A DNA stretch of 64,000 nucleotides from contig NC_063020.1 in NCBI RefSeq assembly GCF_020509005.1, positions 2,418,001-2,482,000 on the forward strand, read 5' to 3'. A program made the position numbers and the translations under genes. Below are positions 30,601 to 40,165 of the stretch, piece by piece (the stretch's first letter is position 1; every line of letters starts with the position of its first letter). This DNA is from Fulvia fulva (lineage: Eukaryota; Ascomycota; Dothideomycetes; Mycosphaerellales; Mycosphaerellaceae). The notes under the pieces were generated by a model. The model did not search any database and had not been told where the DNA came from. It saw nothing but the letters and a program-made list of their open reading frames with translations.

Positions 30601-31174
30601 TTCTGTTTAGCTGTCTTACCTCATCCACCAGCGAACGCTGCCGCTGCGTAGGTTCAATCGCGATAACGCAATCGCATTGCTCAAATTTGAGTACTCCTCT
30701 TCTCCAGTCGATTACTGGGTTGTGCTTTCTCAACCAAGGCATACCTAGTACGATGTCATGACTGGCCATATCAGTAACATCCAAGGTAATCTCCTCGTGG
30801 TGCCGTTGGATAGCAAGTGGTAGCGGTATCGTCTCGCGCTCCACGCTGGGTAAGGATGATCCGTCTACCGCGATCAATTCATAACCCTCTTTCTTCTTAC
30901 AGGTAGCGATCCTGTTTCTTGTAACAAATGATTCGGAGGCAAAATTCCCGCTCGCTCCGGAATCTATCATGGCATCTGTCTTGTGCCCGTTGACGATAAT
31001 CTTGGTTCGAAACACTGTTGTCGTTGGTGATGCTTGAGCCTTTTCTGTGTTGCATAACTCCCTTCGGTCGCTCATTCCTGGGGAGTTGATCCTTTTCCCT
31101 GTTCGTATGTGGAACGTCGTGCTTCGTGTCTCGAGGCCTCCGCTTGAACCTGGCGCGAGCCTTTCTGTGTCCAC
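27638..31174 (-). CDS. pol: Gypsy C Pol: protease, RT, RNase H, integrase, chromodomain
   Basis: An open frame of 1,178 codons from the position given; no ATG opens it there, and it is entered by -1 frameshift from gag at 31093-31099. Protease DSGA at about 71-74, with VLGMPWL near 142. RT from about 280: LVQDYRKLNEI near 328, GLTNAPASCQ near 401, catalytic YMDD at 428-431. RNase H: ETDAS near 576, DKELLAIVAAM near 617, SDHKNLTYF near 644. Integrase: HHCC zinc finger about 758-799 (QHHDEPIYGH...CVHC), core Asp829, Asp895 and Glu931 with 35-residue D-E spacing, GPF-type C-terminal domain. Chromodomain about 1121-1165 (EVEKILDKKGQQYLVKWKGY...TWEP), which classes it as a chromovirus and would direct integration to H3K9-methylated chromatin, in keeping with insertion into RIPped DNA. 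TAA at 27638-27640. Confidence 0.96.
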   Translation of the reverse strand: MDTERLAPGSSGGLETRSTTFHIRTGKRINSPGMSDRRELCNTEKAQASPTTTVFRTKIIVNGHKTDAMIDSGASGNFASESFVTRNRIATCKKKEGYELIAVDGSSLPSVERETIPLPLAIQRHHEEITLDVTDMASHDIVLGMPWLRKHNPVIDWRRGVLKFEQCDCVIAIEPTQRQRSLVDEVRQLNRIQLAPTRRTEEPPSTGIDTDLGQLGHEITGTDGSNAPSKMSASEPDIPLEYRRWSRLFREEEGKDALPKHAPWDHKIHIQPGKEPPWGPLYQMSEKELETLREWLKEKLAKGWIRRSTSSAGTPCMFVPKPNGKLRLVQDYRKLNEITIKNRYPLPNIEEAQDRLTGSDWYTKIDLRDAFYAIRMAEGEEWKTAFRTRYGLYEFLVMPMGLTNAPASCQDLVNETLRDLLDVCVIAYMDDILVYTKGSLQEHVKQVQDVFERLTKSGFKTAPEKCEFHKKEVKFLGFIISTTGITIDPAKTQSIREWPEPRTIKEVQSFLGLANYNRKFIKDYSKTAAPMTMLTRKDVNWKWGKEQHEAFTKLKEQCASAPTLRLFDGSKEVHIETDASDMAIGACLTQTHDGKRHPVAYYSRKMTTAEQNYDIHDKELLAIVAAMQHWRVYVEGPPKLTILSDHKNLTYFTTTKELTRRQARWSELLGQYKFEIKYTPGTENGCADALSRRSDYMEGKEPVQHKILKTNPDGSLSANTREFNSIVRILSDKEEQFPISQGKYQVPKDREEECIRQHHDEPIYGHPGTSKTIDLIQRSFSFPQMRQKVLRYIKQCVHCQQNKAARHAKYGHLQFRTPPTKPWDEVTMDFITKLPLSKDQVTGQTYDMILVVVDRLTKYAHFIPASETYTAEQLGYLILDKLIRYHGFPETFITDRDKLFTSNYWKTLMGTIGIKHKLSTAYHPETDGQTERTNQTLEQYLRHYINYAQDNWVSLLPMAQIALNNHKSETTSVTPFFANFGKDPNLFGKPGSHPQAERAIVTTETLKEVHKDATKAITDAQRKLSQQRQDTRKMAPLLKEGDKVYLLTKNLKTKRQTKKLDHVKVGPFFIDKVIGPVNYRLRLPPDAKIHPVFHISKLEPADARTPCQEIFHFEPEAENEFEVEKILDKKGQQYLVKWKGYNESENTWEPKQNLRNCQQKIQEYKKQNRHGNLMRLST
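27677..27682 (+). terminator. Possible Pol III terminator (T6)
   Basis: TTTTTT 54 nt downstream of the tRNA-like gene on the same strand, inside the complement of the pol 3' coding region. A run of six T is enough for Pol III termination in most fungi. TTTT at 27553-27556 inside the insert would be a weaker stop. Confidence 0.45.
31056..31099 (-). promoter_or_regulatory. -1 programmed frameshift signal between gag and pol
   Basis: In element sense the gag codons GGA AAA are preceded by G, giving the canonical X-XXY-YYZ heptamer GGGAAAA (31093-31099). After a 5-nt spacer (GGATC) comes AACTCCC (31081-31087), which pairs perfectly with GGGAGTT (31056-31062) across an 18-nt loop that includes the gag stop. 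Shifting back one base leads directly into pol (GKRINSPGMSDRR). Heptamer, spacer length, stem and frame all agree. Confidence 0.88.
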
Positions 31175-33072
31175 ATCTGTACTCGATGACGTTCCTGGAT
31201 CTTCTGCGTTTCTGAGTAGAGTGCGCGTGCGTGCTGCACCATGTTGCGCAATTCGTTTGACACGAATGTTCCTGACGGTGTGAGGTATCCGGTACCTATC
31301 ATTCTACTTCCTATCGGCGGTCGCTCTGTGACAGCAGTTGCTAGGTTTTCGGTCGTTTCCATGAGTGGGTATCCCCAGGCCATGCCTCGTAGGGTGTCGA
31401 GTGTCTTGTCAAACTCAATGGAGTGTAGCATTCGTCGTCCGCCTATTTTCGGTAGGAATTCTTCATGCCTTCGTTGCAGGTGAATTATCATGTCGTAGAG
31501 CTTCTTCGGTGCGTCTACGGTGAAGGTCATTTGTTCGTTGTCGTTGTTAGTGTCGCTCTCTTCTCCTTCGGAGGAATCTTCTTCGCTTGAGTCTTCCGGA
31601 TCCTGGTCTTCCTCGATGGTATCCGGCCCGGTGGTTTCTTGACTTTCTTCCTGTGGTTCCGGTGACCACGATCCGTTCCATCCTGGGTCCTGATTTTCTT
31701 TGTCGCTTCTATCGTCGTCGAAGCAGGATTCGTCGATGTCCACTTCTTGGAGCGTGGCGTCTTGCCTATGTGTTGCTCCCAGGGTTCCTCGCGGTTGCTG
31801 AGGCCAATACCCTGCTCCTGATTTCGCGGAGTAGTGAACCTGACACGAGTCTTGGTAACAGAATCGCCAATGAAGGCTTCCGTGACCATTTCGAGATTCG
31901 GACTCGATCTCGTAGTCGACTCTTCGTGCCATCATGTTGAACTGTCGTGGCTGGTTCTGCAGCTCGAATGGAATGACCACCATTTGCTGCCCATGGCATC
32001 CTCCTCGTCCTTGTGAGGGGTCCAGGAGAGGCTCCGTGCGTCCATTGCTAGCTCTCTCCTCCACTCTCCGAGTATAGTCGATGTCTCCCAGAGACTCAAC
32101 ACTGCTCTCAGATTTACTAGTTCGTCGTTGCATCATGTTGAACTGTTCGCGGCGCACCATATTCTTACCGCGGCAGTCCCTTGCTATGTGGCCAGGTTTG
32201 CCGCATCCATAGCAGGTACGTGTTTCTCTTGAACTCGGGGGTCTTCTGTTCCCCTTGCTGTTCCTGATCTTGCGACCTTTCTCGGTAACGTCGAGCTCCA
32301 TTGGCTGTGGTCCGTAGTACGGCTTGTCCTTGGGTTTGTTGTAGTTGTCGTTGAAACCTCTGTTACGGTTGTCGTAGCCTGGCGTGTATCCGGCCTTTCC
32401 AGATACCTTGGAGTCGTATCGTCGTTCCATAGCTCTCTCGTAGAGCTTGTCGTCAAGATCGATCGTGACTTGGACTAGGTCGCCTAAGCCATCGATCTTC
32501 CGACCGTCCCTCATCAACTCGTCTTTGACATGCTCCTTCAGTCCTCTTCGATACATGACTTGAAGTGCTTCGTCGTCCCAATCGGTGAGTTGCGCGTATT
32601 CCTGGAACTTGGCAGCATATTCGGCTGTGGAAGTCTTCTGAGTCAAGTGCTGAATAACACGAACGGCAGTGGTAATCTCGTTCGAGACACCAAAGACGCT
32701 CTTCATAGCATGCTTGAGATGGTTGTAAGACTTGAAGACTCCGTCAGCATTGTCTTCTCCGTAGCTGTCCAGGTACTTCCTAAGGAATGGTTTGACCCAA
32801 TGCTGTGCTCGTCCTCTCAAGAAGGTGGTGGCAAAGATAGGCTTGAGGTTCTCGGCCATGGAGTTGAACAAGAAGTACATATCCATCTGAGAGACCCAAG
32901 TGTCGAACTTGTCTCGGTCGCCATAGAAGAACTCTGGCTTGCCAACCTTGAGGGACTCGTTGCCTGTATGGGTAGCCAAGGCATTGACAGCATCGTTCGC
33001 GGTCTGAGGTCGTCGGGCTCTGCTTGCTTCACTGGGGGCGGGTGTTCCCCGGTCACTCTGTCGATCTCCCAT
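31072..33072 (-). CDS. gag: Gypsy C Gag: capsid/nucleocapsid protein
   Basis: Intact 666-residue protein that forms the virus-like particle and packages element RNA. ATG at 33070-33072 lies only 19 nt inside the 5' LTR. Capsid-like N-terminal half at about 45-220 (FYGDRDKFDTWVSQMDMYF, ATTFLRGRAQHW, TSTAEYAAKFQEYA, MYRRGLKEHVKDELM). One CCHC zinc knuckle CYGCGKPGHIARDC at 287-300 for RNA binding. A long extension follows with a strongly acidic Asp/Glu/Ser stretch near 490-520, unusual for a Gypsy Gag. TGA at 31072-31074; the last 103 nt overlap pol in the -1 frame. Confidence 0.95.
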   Translation of the reverse strand: MGDRQSDRGTPAPSEASRARRPQTANDAVNALATHTGNESLKVGKPEFFYGDRDKFDTWVSQMDMYFLFNSMAENLKPIFATTFLRGRAQHWVKPFLRKYLDSYGEDNADGVFKSYNHLKHAMKSVFGVSNEITTAVRVIQHLTQKTSTAEYAAKFQEYAQLTDWDDEALQVMYRRGLKEHVKDELMRDGRKIDGLGDLVQVTIDLDDKLYERAMERRYDSKVSGKAGYTPGYDNRNRGFNDNYNKPKDKPYYGPQPMELDVTEKGRKIRNSKGNRRPPSSRETRTCYGCGKPGHIARDCRGKNMVRREQFNMMQRRTSKSESSVESLGDIDYTRRVEERASNGRTEPLLDPSQGRGGCHGQQMVVIPFELQNQPRQFNMMARRVDYEIESESRNGHGSLHWRFCYQDSCQVHYSAKSGAGYWPQQPRGTLGATHRQDATLQEVDIDESCFDDDRSDKENQDPGWNGSWSPEPQEESQETTGPDTIEEDQDPEDSSEEDSSEGEESDTNNDNEQMTFTVDAPKKLYDMIIHLQRRHEEFLPKIGGRRMLHSIEFDKTLDTLRGMAWGYPLMETTENLATAVTERPPIGSRMIGTGYLTPSGTFVSNELRNMVQHARALYSETQKIQERHRVQMWTQKGSRQVQAEASRHEARRSTYEQGKGSTPQE

Positions 33073-33091
33073 CGTAGAGGGCGTTCAAAGC
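33073..33091 (-). other. Gypsy C primer binding site, probable self-priming
   Basis: The 19-nt leader between 5' LTR and gag ATG reads GCTTTGAACGCCCTCTACG in element sense. TTGAACGCC (33080-33088 complement) is perfectly complementary to GGCGTTCAA in the element-sense LTR (33280-33288). That LTR site lies about 30 nt downstream of a TATA-like TATTTA (near 33316), where the transcript should start. Tf1 and related chromodomain elements prime with the 5' end of their own mRNA in this way. Confidence 0.65.
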
Positions 33092-33484
33092 TGTTAGGTT
33101 TGGTATAACCTAACGATATCACAAGTCAAGAAGACAAGCTCAATCGGGTTTATTCTCGGGCCGATGGGAAGTTGAGGGAGAGTGATGAAGCAGTAGCTGT
33201 CTTGTCTTGTAAAGACCAAGCAGCAATGAGGCAGAGGTTGGGTTGTGGTGTATTCCAAACAGTGATATTGAACAGTGAGTTGAACGCCTCGAAGCCATAA
33301 GGGATTCTCAGCGTTCCTAAATACAAAGGAGACATTGTTAGTCTTGGCTCGAATCACCAAGTCGCTGGTGAGCGAGTGACCTCGAATCACCAAGTCACTG
33401 GTGAGCGAGTGATTTCGTGCAGCGCACGTGATGCTCCTAGCCAATGATTATGTGTGCCGTCGTGGCTCAGCCCGAACCGTAACA
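33092..33484 (-). repeat. Gypsy C 5' LTR (393 bp), promoter-bearing
   Basis: Identical to 26492-26884. In element sense: U3 with CACGTG, two 32-bp repeats of TCACTCGCTCACCAG(T/C)GACTTGGTGATTCGAG (each with a TCACCA...TGGTGA inverted repeat), then TATTTA, then about 30 bp later CGAGGCGTTCAACTC as the likely transcription start, and an 8-bp inverted repeat at the extreme 3' end. Confidence 0.95.
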
Positions 33485-33489
33485 AGGCA
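33485..33489 (+). repeat. Gypsy C target duplication, right copy
   Basis: AGGCA, identical to 26487-26491; the interrupted Gypsy B gag resumes immediately afterwards. Confidence 0.95.
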
Positions 33490-36400
33490 CTACCTATAAA
33501 GACTAAGGACCGCGAAGACTTAGTCGACCTATACTATAAGCTCGAAGCTAAGTTCGAGCGCCTAAAGTTAAAGACCCTAGCTATATCACGACTACCTCGT
33601 AGTACTAGCGCTAGTAACGGTACTATACCTACCGCGCCTAGCGTAGCCTAAGGTTTAGGCCTTAAGCTATACGCTTAGATACCGCGCGAATTTAAGGAAC
33701 TCGAGAAGCTTAAGCCTAAGGAGAAGGCTAGTATTATCGTAGTAGGCGGTTATATCCGCTACCGCCGTATAGACTATAACTTATACTCGCTAGACTACCC
33801 TATTAAGTAGTATAAGCGCCCTCCGCCGCGCGCGAATGCTATAATATAGATACCGGCCAACCCTTAGTCATAGGGAAATGGCTAGACTAACGCTCAAGTA
33901 CGACAACCGTTAGTCCTACTTACGAATATAATACTAAGAAGGAAACATAGCGAGATACGGTAATATAAGGGCTAGAGTACGCTTTACGTATATTAGTAAG
34001 CTCTCTAACACCGCCTATTATACGAGGGGTACTAAGGCCGAGAGTATCCCCTTACCTTATAATGCCTAGTAGTATAGATAGTAATTAAGCTCTTGCCTTC
34101 CTTGATTATAGTGCTACCTCTTAGTATATGAATTCTATATACGCTCGTATATATAATCTTCCTCGACTCTAGGAAGAACCTCTTTAATTAGGACTAGCTA
34201 ATAGCGGCTCTACTAACAAGCTTATTACCGAGTCTACGTACTTTCCTTTTAATATCGGCGGCTACGTCGAAATCCTTAGCTACTATTTAGTAGAATCACG
34301 AGAGTATAACACCGTACTCGGCTCTAGTTAGTTCGTAGACTACGAACTAGAGATATAATAGGAGAAGGGTATTATAATAATGAATTATTTGAAATGCCGT
34401 ACCTATAAGGCAAACTAGAGGTCTAATAAGTACCTAATAGTATAGTCTATTAACTATCTAGCTACGCTAGTACTATTAGGCAATTATCGGCCGCCGATAG
34501 TAGAAGATAACCCCGACGAAGTCACCGCTCCTACGCTATCGTTACCTAAGTATATACCCTAACTATAGTTCTATATAACGTTCGAGGACAAAGAGGATGA
34601 CTTCCGTATATATACTCGATAACCGTTACCGGTAGACGGCGTTAAGACGTTAAAGCGACCGTACCGATATACGAAACAAAAGTAACGAGTTGTCGAACTA
34701 GAACTAGAGATCGATATCGTAAATATCTCCGCGGCCTACGTAGTAAAACTAGCTCGTAAGAAAGGAGCGGAAGTCTATATAATATAGATTATACTACCTA
34801 GTCAGAAGTACTACGCTAACCTATTACGAGCCTACGTAATAGTAGCGACTAGGCAAGATTTCGATCCTACTAGGCTCTACGCTATAAACCTTCGGAAGGT
34901 ATAGTTAGTAAACCTCTTAACAGTATATATAATAATAGTAAATAGCGACTTCGACAGATTCATAAAAGGCAAAGATAAGGACTAAGATACTAAGGTCTAC
35001 TTACCCTAGGAACTATACGATTTCGAGGACTGTCTTAACCGTTAGGATATATTAAAGATCCTACCTTACCGCCCTAGTAAAGACTATGAAATACACCTTA
35101 AAGACGAAACCAAGTCACCTCCTTTTAAGCGGCTATACGTAATGTCGTCTCGCGAGAATAAGGTAATTAAGAAGTGGGTCGATATATAGCTAGAGTCTAG
35201 AGCGATATAACGAAGTACGAGCCCGGCTTCTATACTAGTACTAATTATACGTAAACTAGGCGGCGGTCTACGGGTCTATATCGACTATAGAGCTCTTAAT
35301 GCCCTTACGGTCAAAAGTAGATACCTAATACCGCTATTCTAAGAAACGCTAAACCGCCTAAATAGGAAGAAGTACTTTACTAAACTCGATGTTATCTCTA
35401 CCTTTAACCGCATTCGTATTACGGAGGGCTACGAATAGAAAACTACGTTTAGTACTTACTATAGTCAATTCGAGTGTATAGTAATGCCTTCCGGCCTATA
35501 TAATGCTCTAGGAACATTCCAATTATATATTAGCGATACGCTTAGGGAGTATCTCGATAACTTATATTTAGTATACCTAGATAATATCCTGATCTTTAGC
35601 GACACATTCGAGGAACATATATAATACGTACGTAAAGTGCTATAGCGTATACTTGAAGCCGGCCTATAATTAGACATCGATAAATACGAGTTCTACTAAA
35701 TAGAGACGAAGTACCTTAGTATTATTATAGGAGTCGACGGTATCCGTATAGACCTAGAAAAGGTCGACGTAGTTAAGAACTAGCTTACTCTAACATGCCT
35801 AAAGGATGTATAAGCATTCCTTAGGTTCGGAAACTTCTATCGAAGGTTTATATAGAACTTCTCTAAAATCTATATTACCCTTACGAATTTAATAAAGACT
35901 AGTAAGAATAGTAAGCCGATACTATTCGTTTAGATAATAGAATACGAAGTAGCCTTCTAAGGATTAAAAGATATATTCTTAACGGACATAGTACTCGTAC
36001 ACTTTGTACTAGGGTTAGAAACTATAGTCGAAACAGATGCCTTAGATTTCGTTACTACGGTAGTAATTTTATAGAAATACGGAGACGTCTAGAGACCGGT
36101 AGTATATATGTCTAAGAAGATGTTACTATAGGAGTATAACTACGAGATTTATGATAAGGAACTATTAGCTATCGTCCTCGCCTTCGAAGAATAGAGACCT
36201 AAGCTTACCGTCAACTTAGACGATAATATAGACACCGATTTCGAGAATATAAAGGATATAGATAACAATCCCGTCATTATCTACTCCGATTACAAGAACC
36301 TAGAATACTTTATAAGCACGAAACAACTTAATAGACGGTAGGTACGCTAGGCATAGTTCCTAGTACAGTTCGTATTCAAAATTACCTATCGTCTAGATAT

Positions 36401-38734
36401 ATAGGGTATAAAGCCTAATAGTCTTACTAGACAATCGTAAGATCTACCGTCGGATCTAAACGATCTACGTCTATAGCATTAGAGCTAGGTCATCCTACCG
36501 CCCCCTCGCCTCGATATTAAGCTCAATTCAAGCGAGCTACGGGAGGGGGAGGTAGCGTAGTAGGTAGTATAGCAGGATTTACTTATATAAGTTAAGGCTC
36601 TATATAACAAAGAGACCGTTTAGACTACTATACAATAGCTATCCTAGAACTAGTAAGTACCCCTATTACGTAAACAAAAGATCGACGATTGTACGTCTAA
36701 AGTAGAAGATAGTATAATCTATATAAAGAACGCCTACGGAGGATATAGCTTATTTGTCCTAGAAGTTGCTAGCGTAGTAGAACTTCGTACTCTAATTACG
36801 AAACGTTTCTACGATATACCCGCGGCTAGGTATCCCGGCCGTAAAAAGACATTCGAGTTGATTAGTAGATACTACCGCTAGCTACGTATAGTATAAACGA
36901 TTAAGAGATTCGTCTATAATTATATTATGTATAGAATAACGGTTCCGTCAAATTAGTAGTATTAGGACCTCCTTATACTATTACCGGTACCCTTCGGAGT
37001 ATAGGAGGATATCGCTATTGACTTCGTTATAGACTTGCCCGTAAGTAAGAGCTTAACTAATAGACAAACGTATAAGAACGTCCTTATAGTTACGGACAGG
37101 CTTACTAAGGAGAGACACCTAATCCTAGTGCTATAGATAGACGCCCTATATATCGTATATATCTTTATCCGCTACATCTTCGTACGTTATAGCATTCCTA
37201 AGAGCATCGTCTCGGATCGGGGCTCCTAGTAGACGTCTACGTTCTAGAGACGAGTTTGCTCCCTACTCGGTATTTAATAACGACTATCGACGGCCTTGTA
37301 CCTAGAATCCGATAGATAGTCTAAAAACACGAATAAGGTTATAGAACGTTACCTTAGGGCCTATATTAACTACGCCCAAGATGATTAGGTTAATTAGTTA
37401 CTACTTGCCGAGTTTACTACTAATAATTATATATTGGCTACTACTAGAGTATTACCCTTCTACGCTAATACCGGTTATAACCTAGAATTTACGGATACTA
37501 GTCTAACCACCCCTATAAAGCTTATGCCCTATAAGTAACGACTCGATATAGAATCTACGAATGCGTTTACTAAGCGTATAAACTAGATATATATATATAT
37601 CTAAGGCAAGAAATTATATTAGCCTAAGCGTTATAAGCAGATTTTATAAACGTATATCGCTAGCTACCTCCGAATTATAATATCGGCGACAAAGTTTATA
37701 TTAATACTACTAACTACTTAACAACACGCCCGTCTAAGAAGCTCGATATTAAGAACGTAGGGCCGTACGAGATCACCGTAGTACTCCCGTATTAAATTAC
37801 TTACCGCTTTATAATACCCGATTAGTTAGGTAATCTCTATAACACTTTCTACGCCTCGCTCCTATAACTAGCTACTAATAACCCCGAACCTAGACAGATC
37901 CTAGTACCGCCGCCTCTAATCTAGATCACCCGCGACGACGACGGCGAAATATCCGAAGAGTAATTCGTAGAGGATATACTCGATAGGAAATATTTTAAGC
38001 TAAAGGGAAGACTACTAAAACACTTACTACCGAAGCAAGACGAGTATAAGTACCTAGTTAAGTAGAAAGGATACCGCGAGCCGAGCTAGGAGCTACTAGA
38101 AGTATTAGTAGGAGCAGCCGCCTCTATTATAGACTTCTACTACAACTTTCCGACGAAGTCTATACCCGCCGACTTTAAGCCGCCGTACGACTAGGTACCT
38201 AATAAGGACCGAGTTACTAGTATACTACGATCTTATACTAAGTCTAGGTAGTTACCTACGGAGAACGCGAGTACGTCTATACCGGTAGTTATACCGTAAA
38301 CTAATACGCCCGTAACGGCGTCTAAGCTATAAGTAAGGACATTACGCCGCTCGATAAGACTTAATACGAGTGCGATAGAGTTTTATCCTATAGCCGCCGT
38401 CGATACGCCTATAATTAACCTATAAAGCTCTATAAAAACAAACGCTATAGATATAGGCTCGGATACTTAATACGCTAGGGCTACTATAGAACCGCGTATA
38501 CCTACTTCTATAAAGATAATAACGGATAGAAGTCTCTATAATAAGCGTTAGAACAAGGATGTCGCTATATACCCTAAGCCTCTATATAGCCGTACTAGCT
38601 TAGCCGCCCGACGGATATAGTAATCGATAGTAAGAAGGATATTAAGGGTTTAGAGGATAATTTAGTTTTCGAAGATATACTACTATAGAGACAGAGCCGT
38701 CCGAGGACGAATAGCGATCTAAAGGGAGGGGTAC
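33490..38734 (+). pseudogene. Gypsy B: RIPped gag end and pol with chromodomain
   Basis: Continuous + strand reading with RIP stops. Gag end to about 33850. Protease near 34200 (SGSTNKLITE, NTVLGSS). RT about 35160-35800 ([20 protein letters not shown]...FGLYNA, VYLDNILIFSD). RNase H about 36010-36330 (VETDALDF, YDKELLAIVLAFEE). Integrase about 36840-37500 (DFVIDLPVSK, ILVTDRLTKE, SDRGS). C-terminal domain, then a chromodomain remnant at about 37970-38150 (YKYLVK-KGYREPS-E). A polypurine-like AAAGGGAGGGG precedes the 3' LTR. An extended tail of about 500 bp separates chromodomain and LTR. Confidence 0.8.
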
Positions 38735-38881
38735 TATTACGGTTCACTACTACCGTAACGTCGCGCGCCTTAGCGCTTCCTTATATATCTCGCGCGCTTC
38801 GCGCTTCTCTTTCGTAGCCTTACTAAATAACGCTTATTTTACGGCAACCGTATACTATCTTATAGATTACTACTCGTAATA
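38735..38881 (+). repeat. Gypsy B 3' LTR (about 147 bp)
   Basis: TATTACGGTTCACTACTACC to CTCGTAATA, following a polypurine tract and matching 24333-24476. Ends are RIP-altered and no target duplication is recognisable. Confidence 0.72.
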
Positions 38882-40165
38882 ATAATAGTAGAGCATTACG
38901 TACTAGTATTCCTTAAGTACGTATTTAGTAGATATAGGCTCCCGAAGTCTATTATCTCGGACCGTAGTACGTAATAGATTTCCGTCTTCTAGCGTAGGAT
39001 ATACGCGCTACTTAGTATTAATCGAAAGCTCTCTTCGTCGTTCTACCTAGAAATAGATAGACAGTCGGAGAATATAAACAAAGTAATAGAGCAATACCTA
39101 CGTATCTTTATTAACTATACCTAGGACGACTAGCTAGATTAGACTCTATTAGCTAAGTTTATAGTAAACAATATAGTGTCCGTAATAATAGGCGTCTCGC
39201 TATTCTATACTAATACTAGGCGTAATCTAAGGTTCTCTAAGTTCGACTTAGACTTACCTATACTACTAATACTATATAAATAGCGACTAGACGCCGAGTC
39301 CGCGGACAAGTTTACGGCTAAAATATAAGAGATATACTAATACTTACGACAGTAGATAGCCTTAGTATAAGTAGTCTAAGCTAAGTACGTAAACTAGACG
39401 CGTATACCTATACTACGGTACGCTAAAGGCGACGAAGTATAGGTAAGCACTAAGAACTAGACGATAGAGAGACCTTCTCGTAAGATAGACGTAAAGTAGT
39501 CTAGACCGTACGTAATTACGGAGGTACTACCGGGTAAAACTTATAAAGTAGAGCTCCTACCTACTTTAAATATCGATAATCGCTTCTACTTATACCTTCT
39601 TATACTAGTTTATCCGCCGGTTATAGGACAGACATAACCCGTACTACTACCGATCCGAATTATCGACGACGAATAATACAAAGCCGATCCCGCCGAACCT
39701 GATTAATAGGAGGTTAAGCAAATTCTAGACTATAAGAAGAGATAGCCGCAAGGACTAATACCGGTAGGAGGCAAGTAGCTATATTAGGAATACCTAGTAA
39801 AATACATTAGATATAATAAGCTATCCTATAAAGCTACGGACTAGGTTATCGAGACTACTACCGCCTCCGTAGCCGACTTTTACTATAACTACCCGAGAGC
39901 GACTAAGCCACCTAGTTTTTAACTACCTATAGACTAGATACTAAATGAGAATGCTTTAGGTATACGTAAAGCACGCTAACTAGTATAAGTAGCGATAGCT
40001 CTAATACCGGTAGGACTAGGCCTCCGGGCTTATATAAAAGAGAGCAATATATATAGTCTAATAGATAATAAGGTGTTTACGAAGGCAATAAGAGATATAA
40101 TAGATACGATAGATATAAGAGGAGAGGAGAGTGCTCCGGAGCGTACTCTAAGAGGGGGGGGGTAG
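38882..40165 (+). pseudogene. Gypsy A: RIPped integrase C-terminal half and chromodomain
   Basis: Reads VEHYVLVFLKYVFSRYRLPKSIISDRST, FYLEIDRQSENINKVIEQYL (integrase Asp and Glu blocks), the C-terminal domain around 39480-39600 (YVITEVLPGKTYKVELLP), then a chromodomain-like region near 39790-39900 (YLVKYIRYNKLSY, ADFYYNYP). It ends with a G-rich polypurine tract right before the LTR at 40166. The first catalytic Asp block is absent, so some sequence was lost where Gypsy B inserted. Confidence 0.68.

Larger units (their letters stand above)
26492..33484 (-). mobile_element. Gypsy C: intact chromovirus LTR retrotransposon
   Basis: 6,993 bp on the minus strand, with LTRs identical over 393 bp, a perfect 5-bp target duplication, intact gag and pol, a polypurine tract, a candidate self-primer site and no RIP signature. 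Identical LTRs mean no substitutions since insertion. It lies in the gag of RIPped Gypsy B. Beyond a standard element it carries, between pol and the 3' LTR and on the opposite strand, a Zn2Cys6-type ORF and a tRNA-like gene. Confidence 0.96.
24333..38881 (+). mobile_element. Gypsy B: RIPped chromovirus interrupted by Gypsy C
   Basis: Two similar LTRs (about 144 and 147 bp) bound a + strand Gypsy with gag, protease, RT, RNase H, integrase and a degenerate chromodomain in the usual order. Removing Gypsy C and one copy of AGGCA rejoins gag at 26491/33490. The total without Gypsy C is about 7.5 kb. RIP stops throughout make it non-functional. Confidence 0.8.
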
